Assembly: GCF_040183065.1 (NCBI RefSeq)
Contig: NC_091131.1
Span: forward strand, 13,902,800 to 13,966,799
Direction: 5' to 3'
Source: Periplaneta americana
Taxonomy: Eukaryota; Arthropoda; Insecta; Blattodea; Blattidae
Length of the DNA stretch: 64,000 bases
Positions 52,567 through 63,716 of the stretch are shown here, in pieces; the first letter of the stretch is position 1, and every line of letters starts with the position of its first letter. The notes under the pieces were generated by a model. It was not told the origin of the DNA, searched no databases, and saw nothing but the letters and a program-made list of their open reading frames with translations. A program made the position numbers and the translations under genes.

Positions 52567-53484
52567 CAGCGATGGGCGTTGGAGTGCATTTGCCCTCCGT
52601 GCGCACGGGGAATTGCAAGAGCGAGCGCTGTAGTGTGCCAGCAGCTGTAACAGATCTTACAGCTTTTAAATGAGCTACATTTAGGACTTCAGGGAAAAGA
52701 AATTCTTAATACACAATTTTCAGATAGAATTGCAGCTTTCAAGGAGAAATTGCTGTTATGGATACGTCAAATGCAAAAGGGCGAAATATATCATTTCCCG
52801 TCCTTATCTAAGCGCATAGAATTTTGAACAATGAAAATTTCGAAATGTACGCATGTATTCTATCCGGTCTATTAGAGGAATTTACATCAAGGTTCCACGA
52901 TTTAGATTGCCTGGAAATGGATTTGCGTATTTCTGCTACATGTTCTGATTCCAACTGATTATTGATAACGTCCCCCCTTCATTATAGTGTGAATTTATTG
53001 ACCTGCGATGTGATCGAGAGATGCGAGCGAAATATGATTCAAGGTCGAGTCTTATACAGTTTTATGACGGATTCCCAAGAAGACGCTTTCCCAATCTGCA
53101 TAAGCTGTGTGGGAAAGTTTTGTGTTTATTTGGTTCCACTTATAGATGTGAACAGTTATTTTCTATTACGAAAATAAACAAATCTCAAACAAGAAATGAT
53201 GGGCTTTTAACGGCAGTTCTTCGCATAGCTTGTGCTAATACAGTTTCTCCAAATCTTGAGAAATTGAGTAATATGAATTAATGTGCAACAGACGTGTTTT
53301 GTTTTCTGTTTAAAAAAGTGTTTCATTACTTTGTGTTCTTATTTAGTTTGGTAGAATAACATTTTCTTTTGAAACATACAGTACGTATCACAACTTGAAT
53401 AAACCGGTTTTCGTGCACTCTAGAAGCACACTTCTCTCGTAGTACACCGTGCAAACACAGAGTGCATAATTCTGCCCAACCCTG
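52567..53484 (+). mobile_element. hAT element, decayed
   Basis: Left end CAGCGATGGGCGTTGG, right end (reversed) CAGGGTTGGGCAGAAT. TCTAGTA occurs next to both ends, but the exact 8-bp TSD is not clean. It contains a transposase pseudogene on the plus strand. Confidence 0.7.
52690..53281 (+). pseudogene. hAT transposase C-terminus (GTF2IRD2/EPM2AIP1-like)
   Basis: Frames give FSDRIAAFKEKLLLWIRQM then GEIYHFPSLSK, and after stops YDSRSSLIQFYDGFPRRRFP, LFGSTYRCEQLFSITKINKS and LTAVLRIACANTVSP. The FGSTY.CEQLFS..K.NKS.....L....LR.A block is the hallmark of this hAT branch. Several stops (near 52827 and 52890-52960) make it dead. Confidence 0.85.
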
Positions 53485-53498
53485 GCCTCTAGTATATA

Positions 53499-53648
53499 CA
53501 GTCACGAAGCTTAAATTGTGAGGATGCTAGGAACAATAGGCTGTGTCAGTACTATTTCGCATTGTCTGTAATGAGGCGATATTAGCGATTCTAGTGGTTA
53601 GCAACTATCTATGGATGCATATTAACTACGTATTGAGCTTCGTGACTG
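53499..53648. mobile_element. MITE family M1, copy 3
   Basis: CAGTCACGAAGCTTAAA ... GAGCTTCGTGACTG, directly beside the right end of the hAT element. Confidence 0.8.
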
Positions 53649-53836
53649 TATACACTAGACTGTGACTATACTGTAGAAGCTATGTGGTAGATAGACGTTT
53701 CTATAGCAACTGGTCATTTGATGGAATAGCCCCATTTGCTGAATGCTTTTTTTCTCAACCTGGAATCCTTTACAGTATATAAAAATGTCATTCAAGACTA
53801 ACCAGCGTTTCATGTTAGAAATAAGTGTAAGTTATA

Positions 53837-54779
53837 CGGGATGTAACAGAATAACTATTTCTAGTTTTCTGAAGCGACAGAGAACATGAAAATAAACATT
53901 TTTTCTTAATAGAGTAGTGTCCGGAAATGCTTAGTATAAAATACAAAACTCATCATCACTCACATTATGGCTGTATTTATGTTTCATTTGTTCTTGTTAC
54001 CATGGAAATAATAATATTGAAGTTAGTTTGTTGTTATAATTACAAAATATCGTCTGTGAGATCTGTAAATTTAATTTCATGGTATAAAAATGCATCGGTA
54101 TACAAATATTGAACTTTCAGACATGCATAAGGAATTTGGAGCGACTTACAGCAACGCTAATTTGGCAAAGCGAATCTATGAGGAGAAACGCCCTCAGCGC
54201 CATATTCCATATTAATATTCGGAGAAACATGATCTTTCAACACGACGGTGCACCCGCACGTTTCTGTTATTGTCGAAATTATTTAAATGTGCATTTTTCC
54301 GAATCGTTGGATAGGAAGAGCAGGTCCAGTTGATTGGCCGACACGTTCCCCAGATATGACTCCAGTTGATTGCTGTGTTTGGGGTCATATTAAATCAATT
54401 GTTTATGAAACACTCATCGACATATCAGAAGAATTAGTTGCTAGAATATTCTTGTTCTTGTCTTTCTTCGTAATTGACCACAAATATTTCGAAGGATTCG
54501 TCGTTCAATTATAGGACGTTATACTTTGTGTCAACAGTACCGCTCGCAATTTTGAACAGTTCCTATAGTTTTTTAATATAACTGTCTTAATGTTTGGTAT
54601 TAGATAAAAAAATTACTGTGAAAGTAAATAAAGCTGAGTTGAGTTTAATTTTTTTTCCTTCATACGACTATCACTTGAAAACTAAGCATTTCCTGACATT
54701 ACTTTATTAATAAAAATGTTTAGTTTCATGCTCTCTGTCACATTAATGAAATTAGGAATAGTTATTCTGTTACACCCTG
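53837..54779 (+). mobile_element. Tc1/mariner-like transposon with TA duplication
   Basis: TA at 53835-53836 and 54780-54781. Inverted ends CGGGATGTAACAGAATAACT and (right, reversed) CAGGGTGTAACAGAATAACT. A second inner inverted repeat (GTCCGGAAATGCTTAG / CTAAGCATTTCCTGAC) stands about 85 bases in. Confidence 0.88.
54109..54545 (+). pseudogene. mariner-like transposase, broken
   Basis: Two frames give RRNMIFQHDGAPARFC and RNYLNVHFSE, then WIGRAGPVDWPTRSPDMTPV and CCVWGHIKSIVYETLIDI. FQHDGAPAH holds the second catalytic Asp (the His is replaced by Arg here) and WP.RSPD..P.D...WG the third. A frameshift near 54300 separates them. Confidence 0.85.
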
Positions 54780-54854
54780 TATAAGTTTAAAAATTGTTGA
54801 TGGATTTTCTCACTGTATAATTTCTACCTTAACATGAAAGTAGATAAACGAATG

Positions 54855-55200
54855 AAATGTACAGGACATCATTTTATTTTTACTTCAATTTTTGTTGTAC
54901 CTGAGTTTTTAATGTACTTCACTCCCTCCCCCCTCTACTAGTAAACTTCCAACCGTCCTTTACACAGAACCAAGGCCGCGAATGCAATCAAAGTCGCCTT
55001 ACGGTCATAGTAAACAGTACTGAGTTAGTGAGTATACTATGTTCCGGAAATATGTTCGCGTTTTCAAGTGACGAAAGAGCTTTCAATATTGAATCATATT
55101 TTCGCACAGGTACTGTCGTTCGTTTGCCTTCGTTGCATCCCGGTTTCCTCCACCCGCTTCTTCTCGCCCCTCTGCAAAGCCTAGTGGCTGGACTGTCTTA
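54855..55200. repeat. dispersed repeat R1, copy 1
   Basis: Matches 63717-64000 (GGACATCATTTTATTTTTAC; CTTACGGTCATAG; GTGACGAAAGA; TTCAATATTG). Likely the end of a DNA transposon, but no transposase is visible. Confidence 0.7.
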
Positions 55201-56230
55201 GCTCTTTTTTGAAAACATTAATTTCTTTAGGAATTGGACGTCTACGTAATATTAGACAACTGTTTAAAGTAACTTAAATAAAAGGGCCTCGTTAAGTAAT
55301 TAATTGTCACGTGATTTCCCCCCTTTCTATTAACTGCGATAAAACCACTTAGGCGGACAGTAGATAGCATGTCTGAGTAATTTTATCTGTGCGGGTCGAG
55401 CAGAAGTGAAGATTGAATTTACAGTACGTAAGGTACTCTTTTATAGAGTAGGTGCAGAATTATTTCAACGTGAGTTACTAGTACGAAGGACGAAATTGGA
55501 ATTAGGTACAATAATCTATAGTGCGATAATATGCACAAAAGAACTGAGGCCTGTATCGAAATGAACCGCCACCATTTTCAAAAATGTGTTTAAATATCCA
55601 TATTATGATTATTTTTCAATTTAACTTCTTTCTCTATATTGTACGCTAATGTGCTGTAGACAGTATAATATACACTGCATAATGAATACGTTCGCATGGA
55701 CAGCTCAGTTCGTGAGTAAAAACACTCATTGTTAATACAGAACTGTATTTTTATTAAACAGAAACCTAATGAAAATTATCAAACTCAAAATCGCGATATT
55801 TCCTAGTTTACGTAAATGGATGAAATACTTTTGTTCCCTCCTATACCTAGTAAAATGATATGTTTGTATTTTACGCCAGTATTATCGAACTCCAGTCGTG
55901 GAAGGGTATAGCAAACGGTGTTTCCGGTTCTCAACCGTTAATCCAAAATTATAGCCAGGTTAATATTAGAAATGTTAGTAAAAATAAAATGATGTCCCTG
56001 TACGTAAATGACATAAATGTGTTGATTTCTATCTGCTCCGTTGATATTAATGACTACAATTTGGTAAACAGAAAAAGATACGAAACATATCACAGAGAAT
56101 TAATTTGACACAGTGTTGTTGTAAATCTCATGTAAAAATTCATAACCATATCCTGATTTTAGTTCTCTTGTGGACACATTTTGTTTTTTCATGAGAATCA
56201 ATTATTATGATGATCGTCAAATTTGAAGTC
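55200..56230. other. intergenic, nothing recognised
   Basis: No conserved frame or repeat structure. The open frame at 55860-56108 shows no domain I know. Confidence 0.4.
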
Positions 56231-56339
56231 TTGTACGTTTGTTATATTTTTATACCATTGAAAATAAGGCTGTCTTTGATTGTCATGTGTTCTGTCAGTC
56301 AGTTGAACAGAGAGATCAAAGAATATTAACATGTCGCTG

Positions 56340-57290
56340 TCTGTTAACATGTCTGTGTATGGGGACAGGTCAAAGAGGAAATGTAATAATTAATTACAAG
56401 ACTTCAAATCCAACCGACAGGAGAAGGATGTATAAAAGCTTGTGTTCTGGTTAGAAATCTGTTTTGTCATGTAAGTTCTCGAGTAATAGTTGTATCTGTG
56501 ATGTGTGTTTTATTGTCACGTGACGTATTATAGGCGTATGCACATTTCATACGAGTATTCTCATAATCAAAAATGTTATTACTGCAACAGTTTAGAATCG
56601 CTTTGCTTTAATATATAATTGTCTTATTTAGATAGTAGGAAAAATACAGCAAAAGTAGTTGATGAATAATACATTATGTAAATGCATATTATTCTCAGTA
56701 GTCAGACACAGAAGATTTGTTAAAATAATATCTAATAGTCTGTAACATAACATTATTTCATACTTGCATGAAATTACGAATTTATCCTTTATTTCTAGTT
56801 ATGCATAATTTTTTTCAAACGAAAAGAAAAACGTGTAAATAGTTCTTGAATTTACAAAATATTCAACGTTAAAACACATTCACACGTTATAAAAATAAAT
56901 ATTTGAAGAAGTAAACATATTTCATCTTCAGATTTAGGTCTCAAAAATCGTCAGATTCAGCTGATATAAATGAAGGGTAAGGGGAAAAAAACAGGTACGT
57001 AAGTCAATTTTCTTCAGAATCGAGAAAAACGTAATTACAGTTTCAAAACCTTACTTAACAATTAAATTAACAGTGAAAAAACATATGCATTGAATAAATG
57101 AAGTTTCAAATGTAGTACATAAAATAAATCTGAAGTCCGGGATTTCATCAACTCGAAGGAAAGCCGATAAACCATTGAAACTATCAATTGTCTTGGGAGA
57201 AAAATCAGGCAAGTCATCTGAAAGAGACAAGAACCAGACTATGTCAACTAACAGAACTTCTTACGGAGATTTTATCATAGTTATAGGCTA
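56340..57290. repeat. duplicated segment, copy of 11896-13520
   Basis: Lacks both insertions seen in the other copy (hAT at 10244-11887 and hairpin element at 12114-12805), so it represents the pre-insertion arrangement. Confidence 0.8.
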
Positions 57291-57343
57291 GTTATAATAA
57301 AATAATTATTAATTTAATTGTTTTATGATCAACTCTTAGTATA

Positions 57344-58107
57344 CAGGGTGTTTAAAAAATAGAGGACATAATTTCAGGTATGTATTCCCCATATGTAGAC
57401 AATACAAAAAGTTAATTACAACATGTGTCCGGAAATGCTTGGTTTCCGAGTTATGGCCTTCAAAACAGTGATATTCTCCGGAAAATTTTTCTTCCCGCAG
57501 GTCGTTGCCTTTACAGCTGATGTTCAAAATGCCCACCTCCTGCTCGAATACAGGCCTCACATCATGGCTCTGTGAACACGATCCCAAATTCCAGGAGTAT
57601 TGCGTATTTTCTCACAACCTGCCACAATTCGATTCCAAAGGGATTCCATGTCAGGCACCGGAGACGAATACACCAGTAATTTTAAATGACTCCACAAGTA
57701 TAAATCGATAGGGTTTCAAATCAGGTGAGCGTGGAGGCCAAGCAATTGAGCCACCTCTACTTATCCATCGATCAGGGTACCTCTCCTGGTACAAACGACG
57801 AGGCTTACCGTACATGAAGTGCACTTCTGCCAGCTCCAGATTTGAGTACATGTCCCATAGTACAAGCCAAACACAACACTCAATGTACCCTTCGCCTCAG
57901 AATTAACTGTCAAAGTGTCCTCTGTTAATATCTTCAGTCACGGCACCTACGTGCGGAGAGAAAAACGTTCCGGTGAATATCACTGTTTTGAAGACCATAT
58001 CTCGGAAACCAAGCATTTCCGGACACATGTTGTAGTTAACTTTTTGTATTGTCTACATATGGGGAATACATACCTGGAATTATGACTTCTATTTTTTAAA
58101 CACCCTA
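57344..58107. mobile_element. mariner-like element with about 150-bp inverted repeats
   Basis: TA on both sides (57342-57343; 58108-58109). The arms match from CAGGGTGTTTAAAAAATAGA through GTATGTATTCCCCATATGTA and GTGTCCGGAAATGCTTGGTT to CTTCAAAACAGTGATATTC. The centre holds minus-strand transposase scraps (WPPRSPDLKPYRF; a GGHFEH-like end near 57530). Confidence 0.85.
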
Positions 58108-58109
58108 TA

Positions 58110-59250
58110 TAGAATGTCCGGCCAAAATGTATACATAAATAACGATGTATAATGTGAAAAATTTTTCATTACAATTTTTTAAGGTAAAGCGCAATCGATA
58201 GGAAATCTCTCGAGATTTTTGTTCTGTCAATCTGTCATACTTGCTCGTCACCTGCCGCACAAGCGCAGAAACGGAATGAGGGCAGGTTATGATCAGTCGT
58301 TTCCAGTCCAGTAGAAGCTTCAAAAAGTAGTGCGCGACATAAAGATATCATCACCTTATCATTTTGGCCTTTTCATTTACATGGGTGGATTAGATTTGTG
58401 GAGTGACTGCTTCACTTAGCATACTCGTGCAAGCTGCCACTGAAAAAAATGACGAATTTAGAAGGAAGAAAAACATATTGTAACCAAAGAAATAAAAAAC
58501 ATTTTCAAAAAAGTCTAAAGACGAACTGGGCTTCGTGATTGATAAACCAAAGCAAACCAGAGTAGAACTACTACAAATTATTTCGTGCGGTCTAATGATA
58601 GCAGTAAGTCGGCTGCCTTAACTGGTTCTTTTACTTTTTCGCTTGACTTACGTGTTTTTTTTTTTTTTCAGTACATAAAAATTTTCGAAGCAAATAACTC
58701 TTGACTCTGTTTCTTTTCCCATTTCATAATATTTCTAATAGAAGCCCTTTTCATCATGGATCGAATTCCATCACTAACTCCATTTCGAAAAAAAAATAGG
58801 TTTACCTGTTTTCCCCCCTTACCCTTCAAATGTATTAGCAACAATACGTAAGGGATTTACTTTTAAAATTATTTTATTATGTGTATATACGCCTACTTAA
58901 ATATTTTATTTTTATTTGTTGTATGAATAATGAATCTTTGACGACACATTCATAGATAATACACAGTTGCAGTAGGTACTGTTATTGATATTATGCTAAT
59001 AACATAAATTGCATGTTTAATAAATATTCAGTCGAATGCTTAAAAAAATAAATTAGTTATATTGCAATTCATTTAGAGGTAATTTATTTTTCTTTACAGT
59101 CACAAATATGAAGTTTCATTGCGAGAATCATAATTGGATTTTATGCTAGAAACAATCACCTTTTGTCTGTAATTAAATTTGTCGAAATACTGTAAACTGA
59201 GGTGATTTTCACTCACTGAAGTGACTTCAGTTCATTTGAAAGAATAAGTG
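58110..59250. other. intergenic, mostly unrecognised
   Basis: TGTCCGGCCAAAATGTATAC at 58115 and CATTTTGGCCTTTTC near 58360 may be ends of another small mariner-type element, but the match is weak. The rest is AT-rich. Confidence 0.3.
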
Positions 59251-59251
59251 T

Positions 59252-59252
59252 A

Positions 59253-59322
<70 letters not shown>

Positions 59323-59330
59323 CACACACC
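59252..59330. repeat. (TA)n then (CA)n microsatellite
   Basis: TA run of about 60 bases followed by CACACACAC. Confidence 0.95.
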
Positions 59331-59479
59331 ACACACTGCATGTAGGCCTATGTATATCTTCCTGTGTTGTTTATAAATATATGAACTTGACTTTTGCACT
59401 ATACTATGAAGAAAACCTGCCTAATTTATTGAATAGATAAAATGTTTATTATTTTAAAGTCAAGAAATACACTCTTTAA

Positions 59480-60330
59480 GGGGAGAGGATGGTATTTTTT
59501 GGTGAAAAATGAGTAAATTAAAAAAATCATTAAAATACTCTGTGATATGTGTGGAATGCATAGTATAACATTTTGTGGATATTTGTGCCCTTATCGGATG
59601 TTGAGTCGCCATTTTTAAACTTCCTACGTTATGGATTTTTAAATCACTCGCCCACTTTTATTGTTGTTTCCGGTAAATTAAATTTTCGAAAAATTTTTTT
59701 TTCTTTAAAATACCCTTTGATATGTGTGGGTATTTGTGCCCTTATCGGATGTTGAGACGTCATTTTTAAACTTCCTGCGCTATGGATTTTTAAATCACAC
59801 GCCCGCTTTTATCGGTTTCCTGTAACTTTATTTTTTTGCTACATTACCAGACAAAAATAGATATAATTTCTGAACTATTAAAGATATATGCATGAAATTT
59901 AGAACACACATTCTTTAGACTATTAGAAAACCTTTCTTCGTAACAGTATTTTGTTAATTGATTTCATTTTAAAAATACGTCCGTTTGTTTGCAAGAAAGA
60001 AAATCAGAAAATTGTTATTAAATTTTAATTGTTTATTTTACAAACATAGGAACTAATATCAAAATTCTGTTACAAACAGTTTATAGAACATGCTTTTGCA
60101 AATACATTGCAAAAAACTGTTTGAATCTATCTTTAAAAATGATTTAGATATATCGGTTTTAGTACAATTCTGCATTGGGTATATTTTTTTTTTCAAATTT
60201 GGGCCCCCAAATAATTTTTTTAAATATTTTTAATTGGTTGAGTTGCCACAACTATGAGCTATCTACGTACAAAAAATTAATATTTTACACAAAATAGGAA
60301 AAAAGTTTTAAAAAATACCATCCTCTCCTC
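59480..60330. mobile_element. piggyBac-like non-autonomous element (TTAA)
   Basis: TTAA at 59476-59479 and 60331-60334. Ends GGGGAGAGGATGGTATTTTT and (right, reversed) GAGGAGAGGATGGTATTTTT. It contains an internal direct duplication of about 150 bases (59575-59690 and 59726-59820: TATTTGTGCCCTTATCGGAT). The TTAA target suggests piggyBac, but no transposase is present. Confidence 0.7.
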
Positions 60331-60334
60331 TTAA

Positions 60335-60940
60335 GTTCTTATAGAATAGTAGTCATTACAGGGCTGCTTGAATTAATGATTTGGAAAAATAAATTTCCGT
60401 TGAACATTAGTAAACATTCGTATTTTCACATCTCAGAATGATTGAAAGATATTAATATCCTACTAATGTATTGTTTTCATTTGCTACTGTTTCATTACAA
60501 GCTGCATAATATGTCGAAGTAACAACTATTTATGGGTGACTTTGTCCCAGAGCTCGTTATCACGAAAGGAACCAATACAAATATCAGTGAGACAAAGTGA
60601 TCTCACTAGCTAAGGTGACTTTAACCCACAATATTTAATTTTTCTATTCATTAGTGTCTTAAGATTGAAATATAAATATGAGTGAATATGGTAAACAATG
60701 CTTACATCACTATTCGTCAAAAAATTAAAAACTTGGCGAAACAATTTTTGCAGAAAATCCTTAGCTTAATTTGAAAACTGAGCTGAAGTCATCCCAGTTT
60801 ACGGTACCTTCAGGGTACGATATAATTATTACATGTCATTTCCCCACCTCCAACTTCATTATCACCGCCCTCCCAAGCTTTGTATCTAACAATCCTGGTA
60901 CTTCAAGTAGAGAACTAGGGAATATCTATCGTTTTGCCTT
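60335..60940. other. intergenic, nothing recognised
   Basis: AT-rich; no feature I can support. Confidence 0.4.
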
Positions 60941-60943
60941 GGC

Positions 60944-61115
60944 GTCCCTTCAGACGAGGCTACTTTTAGTGGCGCGTTAGTGGCGCTTCGAACGCGCGTC
61001 AATAGCGCTGCTGTCAGTAGCAACGGACGACTCTTGGGCCACCAATTCCCTACACCGTCACGACAATGTACAGGCTTAATTAGAAAAATATCACGACAGA
61101 ATAATATAGAATGAC

Positions 61116-61147
<32 letters not shown>

Positions 61148-61751
61148 TAATACCATAGACTACTGAATTGCTGGACTAGTGCGAATTACAGATATATCAT
61201 TTATGTAGTGAAATTCCCTTTATTTCACTTTACAATAAAATAACGCATCTAAAATAATGTACTAAATAAAATATTAACAAAGAGACGAAAAATTAGCTGA
61301 TCTCAGGTTCGAACCTAGGTTCAATTACACCACGGCCTTTGATTTTGCCATTACCCTACAGACACCTATTTCTAGTATATTGGTTGAATTATTCGTACGT
61401 GCTATGGTTGGTTTCATGTTTGGTACTTATTATATTTAATTTTTGAATTCTTAAAAAGTAAACAAAAATATGTTTTATGCCATATCGTTCCTCATTTGCG
61501 TAATTTTAAATTAATGTTTTTTTTTCTTCTGATGTAAATCATCAAACAAGGTGTGGAACAATCCTCGATTCTGTCATTCCAAAACTAATGGATGGACTCA
61601 AACTCTTCTTCTATTTTTACGTCTATTCTTTCCCCGTATGAGCAAATTTGCCAAAAGTATATCTCCTTCAACGTCCATGTTCACTGGAAGACTGAAAAAT
61701 TCTCTACAAAAATTTAGCAGCGCCACTAGAAGTGGCCTCGTCAGGAGGAAG
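60944..61751. mobile_element. inverted-repeat DNA element upstream of gene C
   Basis: Arms GACGAGGCTACTTTTAGTGG and (right, reversed) GACGAGGCCACTTCTAGTGG, extending to GCGC. A TAA tract and SINE-like repeat (61110-61420) are nested in it. The TSD is unresolved. Confidence 0.65.
61151..61420. repeat. SINE-like repeat, copy 2
   Basis: Nearly identical to 14607-14890, again directly after a TAA tract; contains CAGGTTCGAACCTA. Confidence 0.65.
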
Positions 61752-61899
61752 CCTTACTGTTCATATAGAGTTCAGAAATCTAATTAGGGTCATATTATAT
61801 CATAAACTCTTATGCAGATATGTGAAATAAATAAGTTCTATTCTTATGACATTATGTAAAGTGAAAATGTTATAGTTTAATCGACATAAGGAAGCAAAT

Positions 61900-62038
61900 A
61901 TGAAGGTAGCGGCATTTCTTAGTGTGTACTGGATCCAGGCTTTGGCTATAGATCCGAAAACATTCTCCCTAATCTCAGCGTTCACAAGTCACACCATTGC
62001 AAAATCTGCAGTTATCTTCTCGTGCTGGAGCACTTCAG
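61900..62038 (+). CDS. Ir75: IR75-type receptor gene C, exon 1: signal peptide and CWS motif
   Basis: ATG at 61900. MKVAAFLSVYWIQALA is a signal peptide, followed by IDPKTFSLISAFTSHTIAKS and AVIFSCWSTS, ending in phase 1 before GTAACG. The layout matches gene B exon 1 (SAVVASCWSAS, phase 1). It continues in frame into 63384 via a split Asp codon, giving CWSTSDMVFMM. The alternative start 61997 is out of frame and lies in the exon's 3' part. Confidence 0.88.
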
Positions 62039-62148
62039 GTAACGTATTCTGTTTGTTTTCTTGGTCAAACTATAAATAGAAATAATATGTATTTGCAGGC
62101 AAGTTATGTGAGCCCTACATTGCTTAAGTTAATCCTTTTCAACACTAA

Positions 62149-62977
62149 GGCCCGGTTTCTTTTGTTAAAATGCACCTAACATAGCGTTAGTTAATTAACT
62201 GTAAGTTAAAAGTATGAATTGCTGTTAAAAATATTGCGTTTCTTCAACTTTAAATTTCACATTTTAACATTCTGTTTGTTAACGCTCTGTTAGGACCAGA
62301 GATTCTAGAGTTTAACCATAACCTATAACCAAGTATAGGCTCAATTCTGTTTTCTGAACTCTGACAAATGCGATTCTCGCTTGTTTCCATTGTTTTATGC
62401 AGAGAGGATAGAAGTCTTTCTATTGTCTCAGGTTTTATTTCTGCTTCTTTCCTCGTCTGTATCACAGTAGCATGGAGCGGCGTATTGATATTGCTGTTAT
62501 GAAATGGAAAACACTGGAACAAAAAGAAATCTTGGGACTAATTTCTCTTCGTTCGAAAGAAGCCTTCTGCTGGAAATTATTTCGCAGTATAAACCAATTA
62601 ATGAGAATAAACAAACAAACGGATCTAAGTTGAAAGCGAAAAGTGAGGCTTGGCAGAAAATAGCCTATACCTTTGTATAAACTTCTGGTCTGTCAGATCA
62701 CAGAAATCATCTGCTGTGTTTATGTATTCAAGGGTATCATTTTCTAAATAATCCAGATATATAAGTTCAGCATCTAACGCAACAGCCATATTGGATACTT
62801 CTATGCTAAGAGGGAGTTAAATTATTTAACTGCATGAAATTGGGCAGTTAAATTAACATAGGTTTTAACAGCCTGTTACTACTAACAGTAGTTGAAGAAA
62901 TGCTTCAACTGTTAAGTTTACAGTTAAAATGGAATAACACACCATTATAATTTAACAAAGGTTGAAGAAACCGGGCC
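62149..62977. mobile_element. Harbinger-like element in intron 1 of gene C
   Basis: TAA at 62146-62148 and 62978-62980. Ends GGCCCGGTTTCTTTTGTTAA and (right, reversed) GGCCCGGTTTCTTCAACC, then TTTGTTAAA. The 3-bp target and GGCC-type ends suggest PIF/Harbinger. No complete transposase. Confidence 0.75.
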
Positions 62978-63383
62978 TAACACTTTTCTGGGCACTAGGT
63001 AGTGTTGTTAACAGAATTTTTGCGTATAAATACGATTAAATAACATATTTTTTCCTTCTGTTTCTGTCAAGCATAGACTAATGTCTTTATTTACATACAT
63101 CGCATAAAATAAATTGTGAGATTTAATCTCCCTTATTTGTCAGAAATTTGGTCAACTATTTAAGCATTTTGTGAAATTGTCTTTCCATAATTCAGTTCTC
63201 TTTGTCAAAATAATATCAGCCCAACATCTTAAACTGATTTATCGAAATACCAGTGGCGTACAAATCACAGTTGAGTGTCCCTATGCTAGTATTTAACTCG
63301 CTATGATTTTAACGTACTGTGTGTTCATTTATAATAATTTCTTGACTTAACTGTTAATTGTCTGTTCTTTATTGTGTACCCAG

Positions 63384-63547
63384 ACATGGTGTTCATGATG
63401 AAATTCATGTCTGCAAAGGGAATGTTTGTAAGTATTTATAATACTGATGAAGAAATAACAACAATGAAGATGCTGCAGACAAAATACGAGCATGTTGCAG
63501 TTATTGTAGATCTTCAGTGTGGAAGAAGTGATCGAATACTGGAAACT
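63384..63547 (+). CDS. Ir75: IR75-type receptor gene C, exon 2
   Basis: Acceptor CCAG at 63380-63383, donor GTAAGT at 63548. Encodes MVFMMKFMSAKGMFVSIYNT, DEEITTMKMLQTKYEHVAVI and VDLQCGRSDRILET. It has the same length (164 nt) and the same phases (1 in, 0 out) as gene B exon 2, and the DLQC/DLEC block aligns. The rest of gene C lies past the window, so whether it is intact is unknown. Confidence 0.9.
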
Positions 63548-63555
63548 GTAAGTAA

Positions 63556-63556
<1 letters not shown>

Positions 63557-63598
<42 letters not shown>
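63557..63598. repeat. (TTA)n microsatellite
   Basis: Uninterrupted TTA run, ten bases after the donor site of gene C exon 2. Confidence 0.95.
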
Positions 63599-63603
<5 letters not shown>

Positions 63604-63716
63604 GTCATCATCATTCCCATCTTTTATTCGGGAGGTACGGGACTCGATCCCAGAGGCTGGCTATCTTGACTTGGGTTTTCGTGGTTTCCAAAGTCTCTCC
63701 ACACGAATGCTGGGAT

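Noticed and set aside
55860-56108. Hypothetical 82-residue protein
   Set aside because: No recognisable domain and no second copy or exon context; chance frame is more likely.
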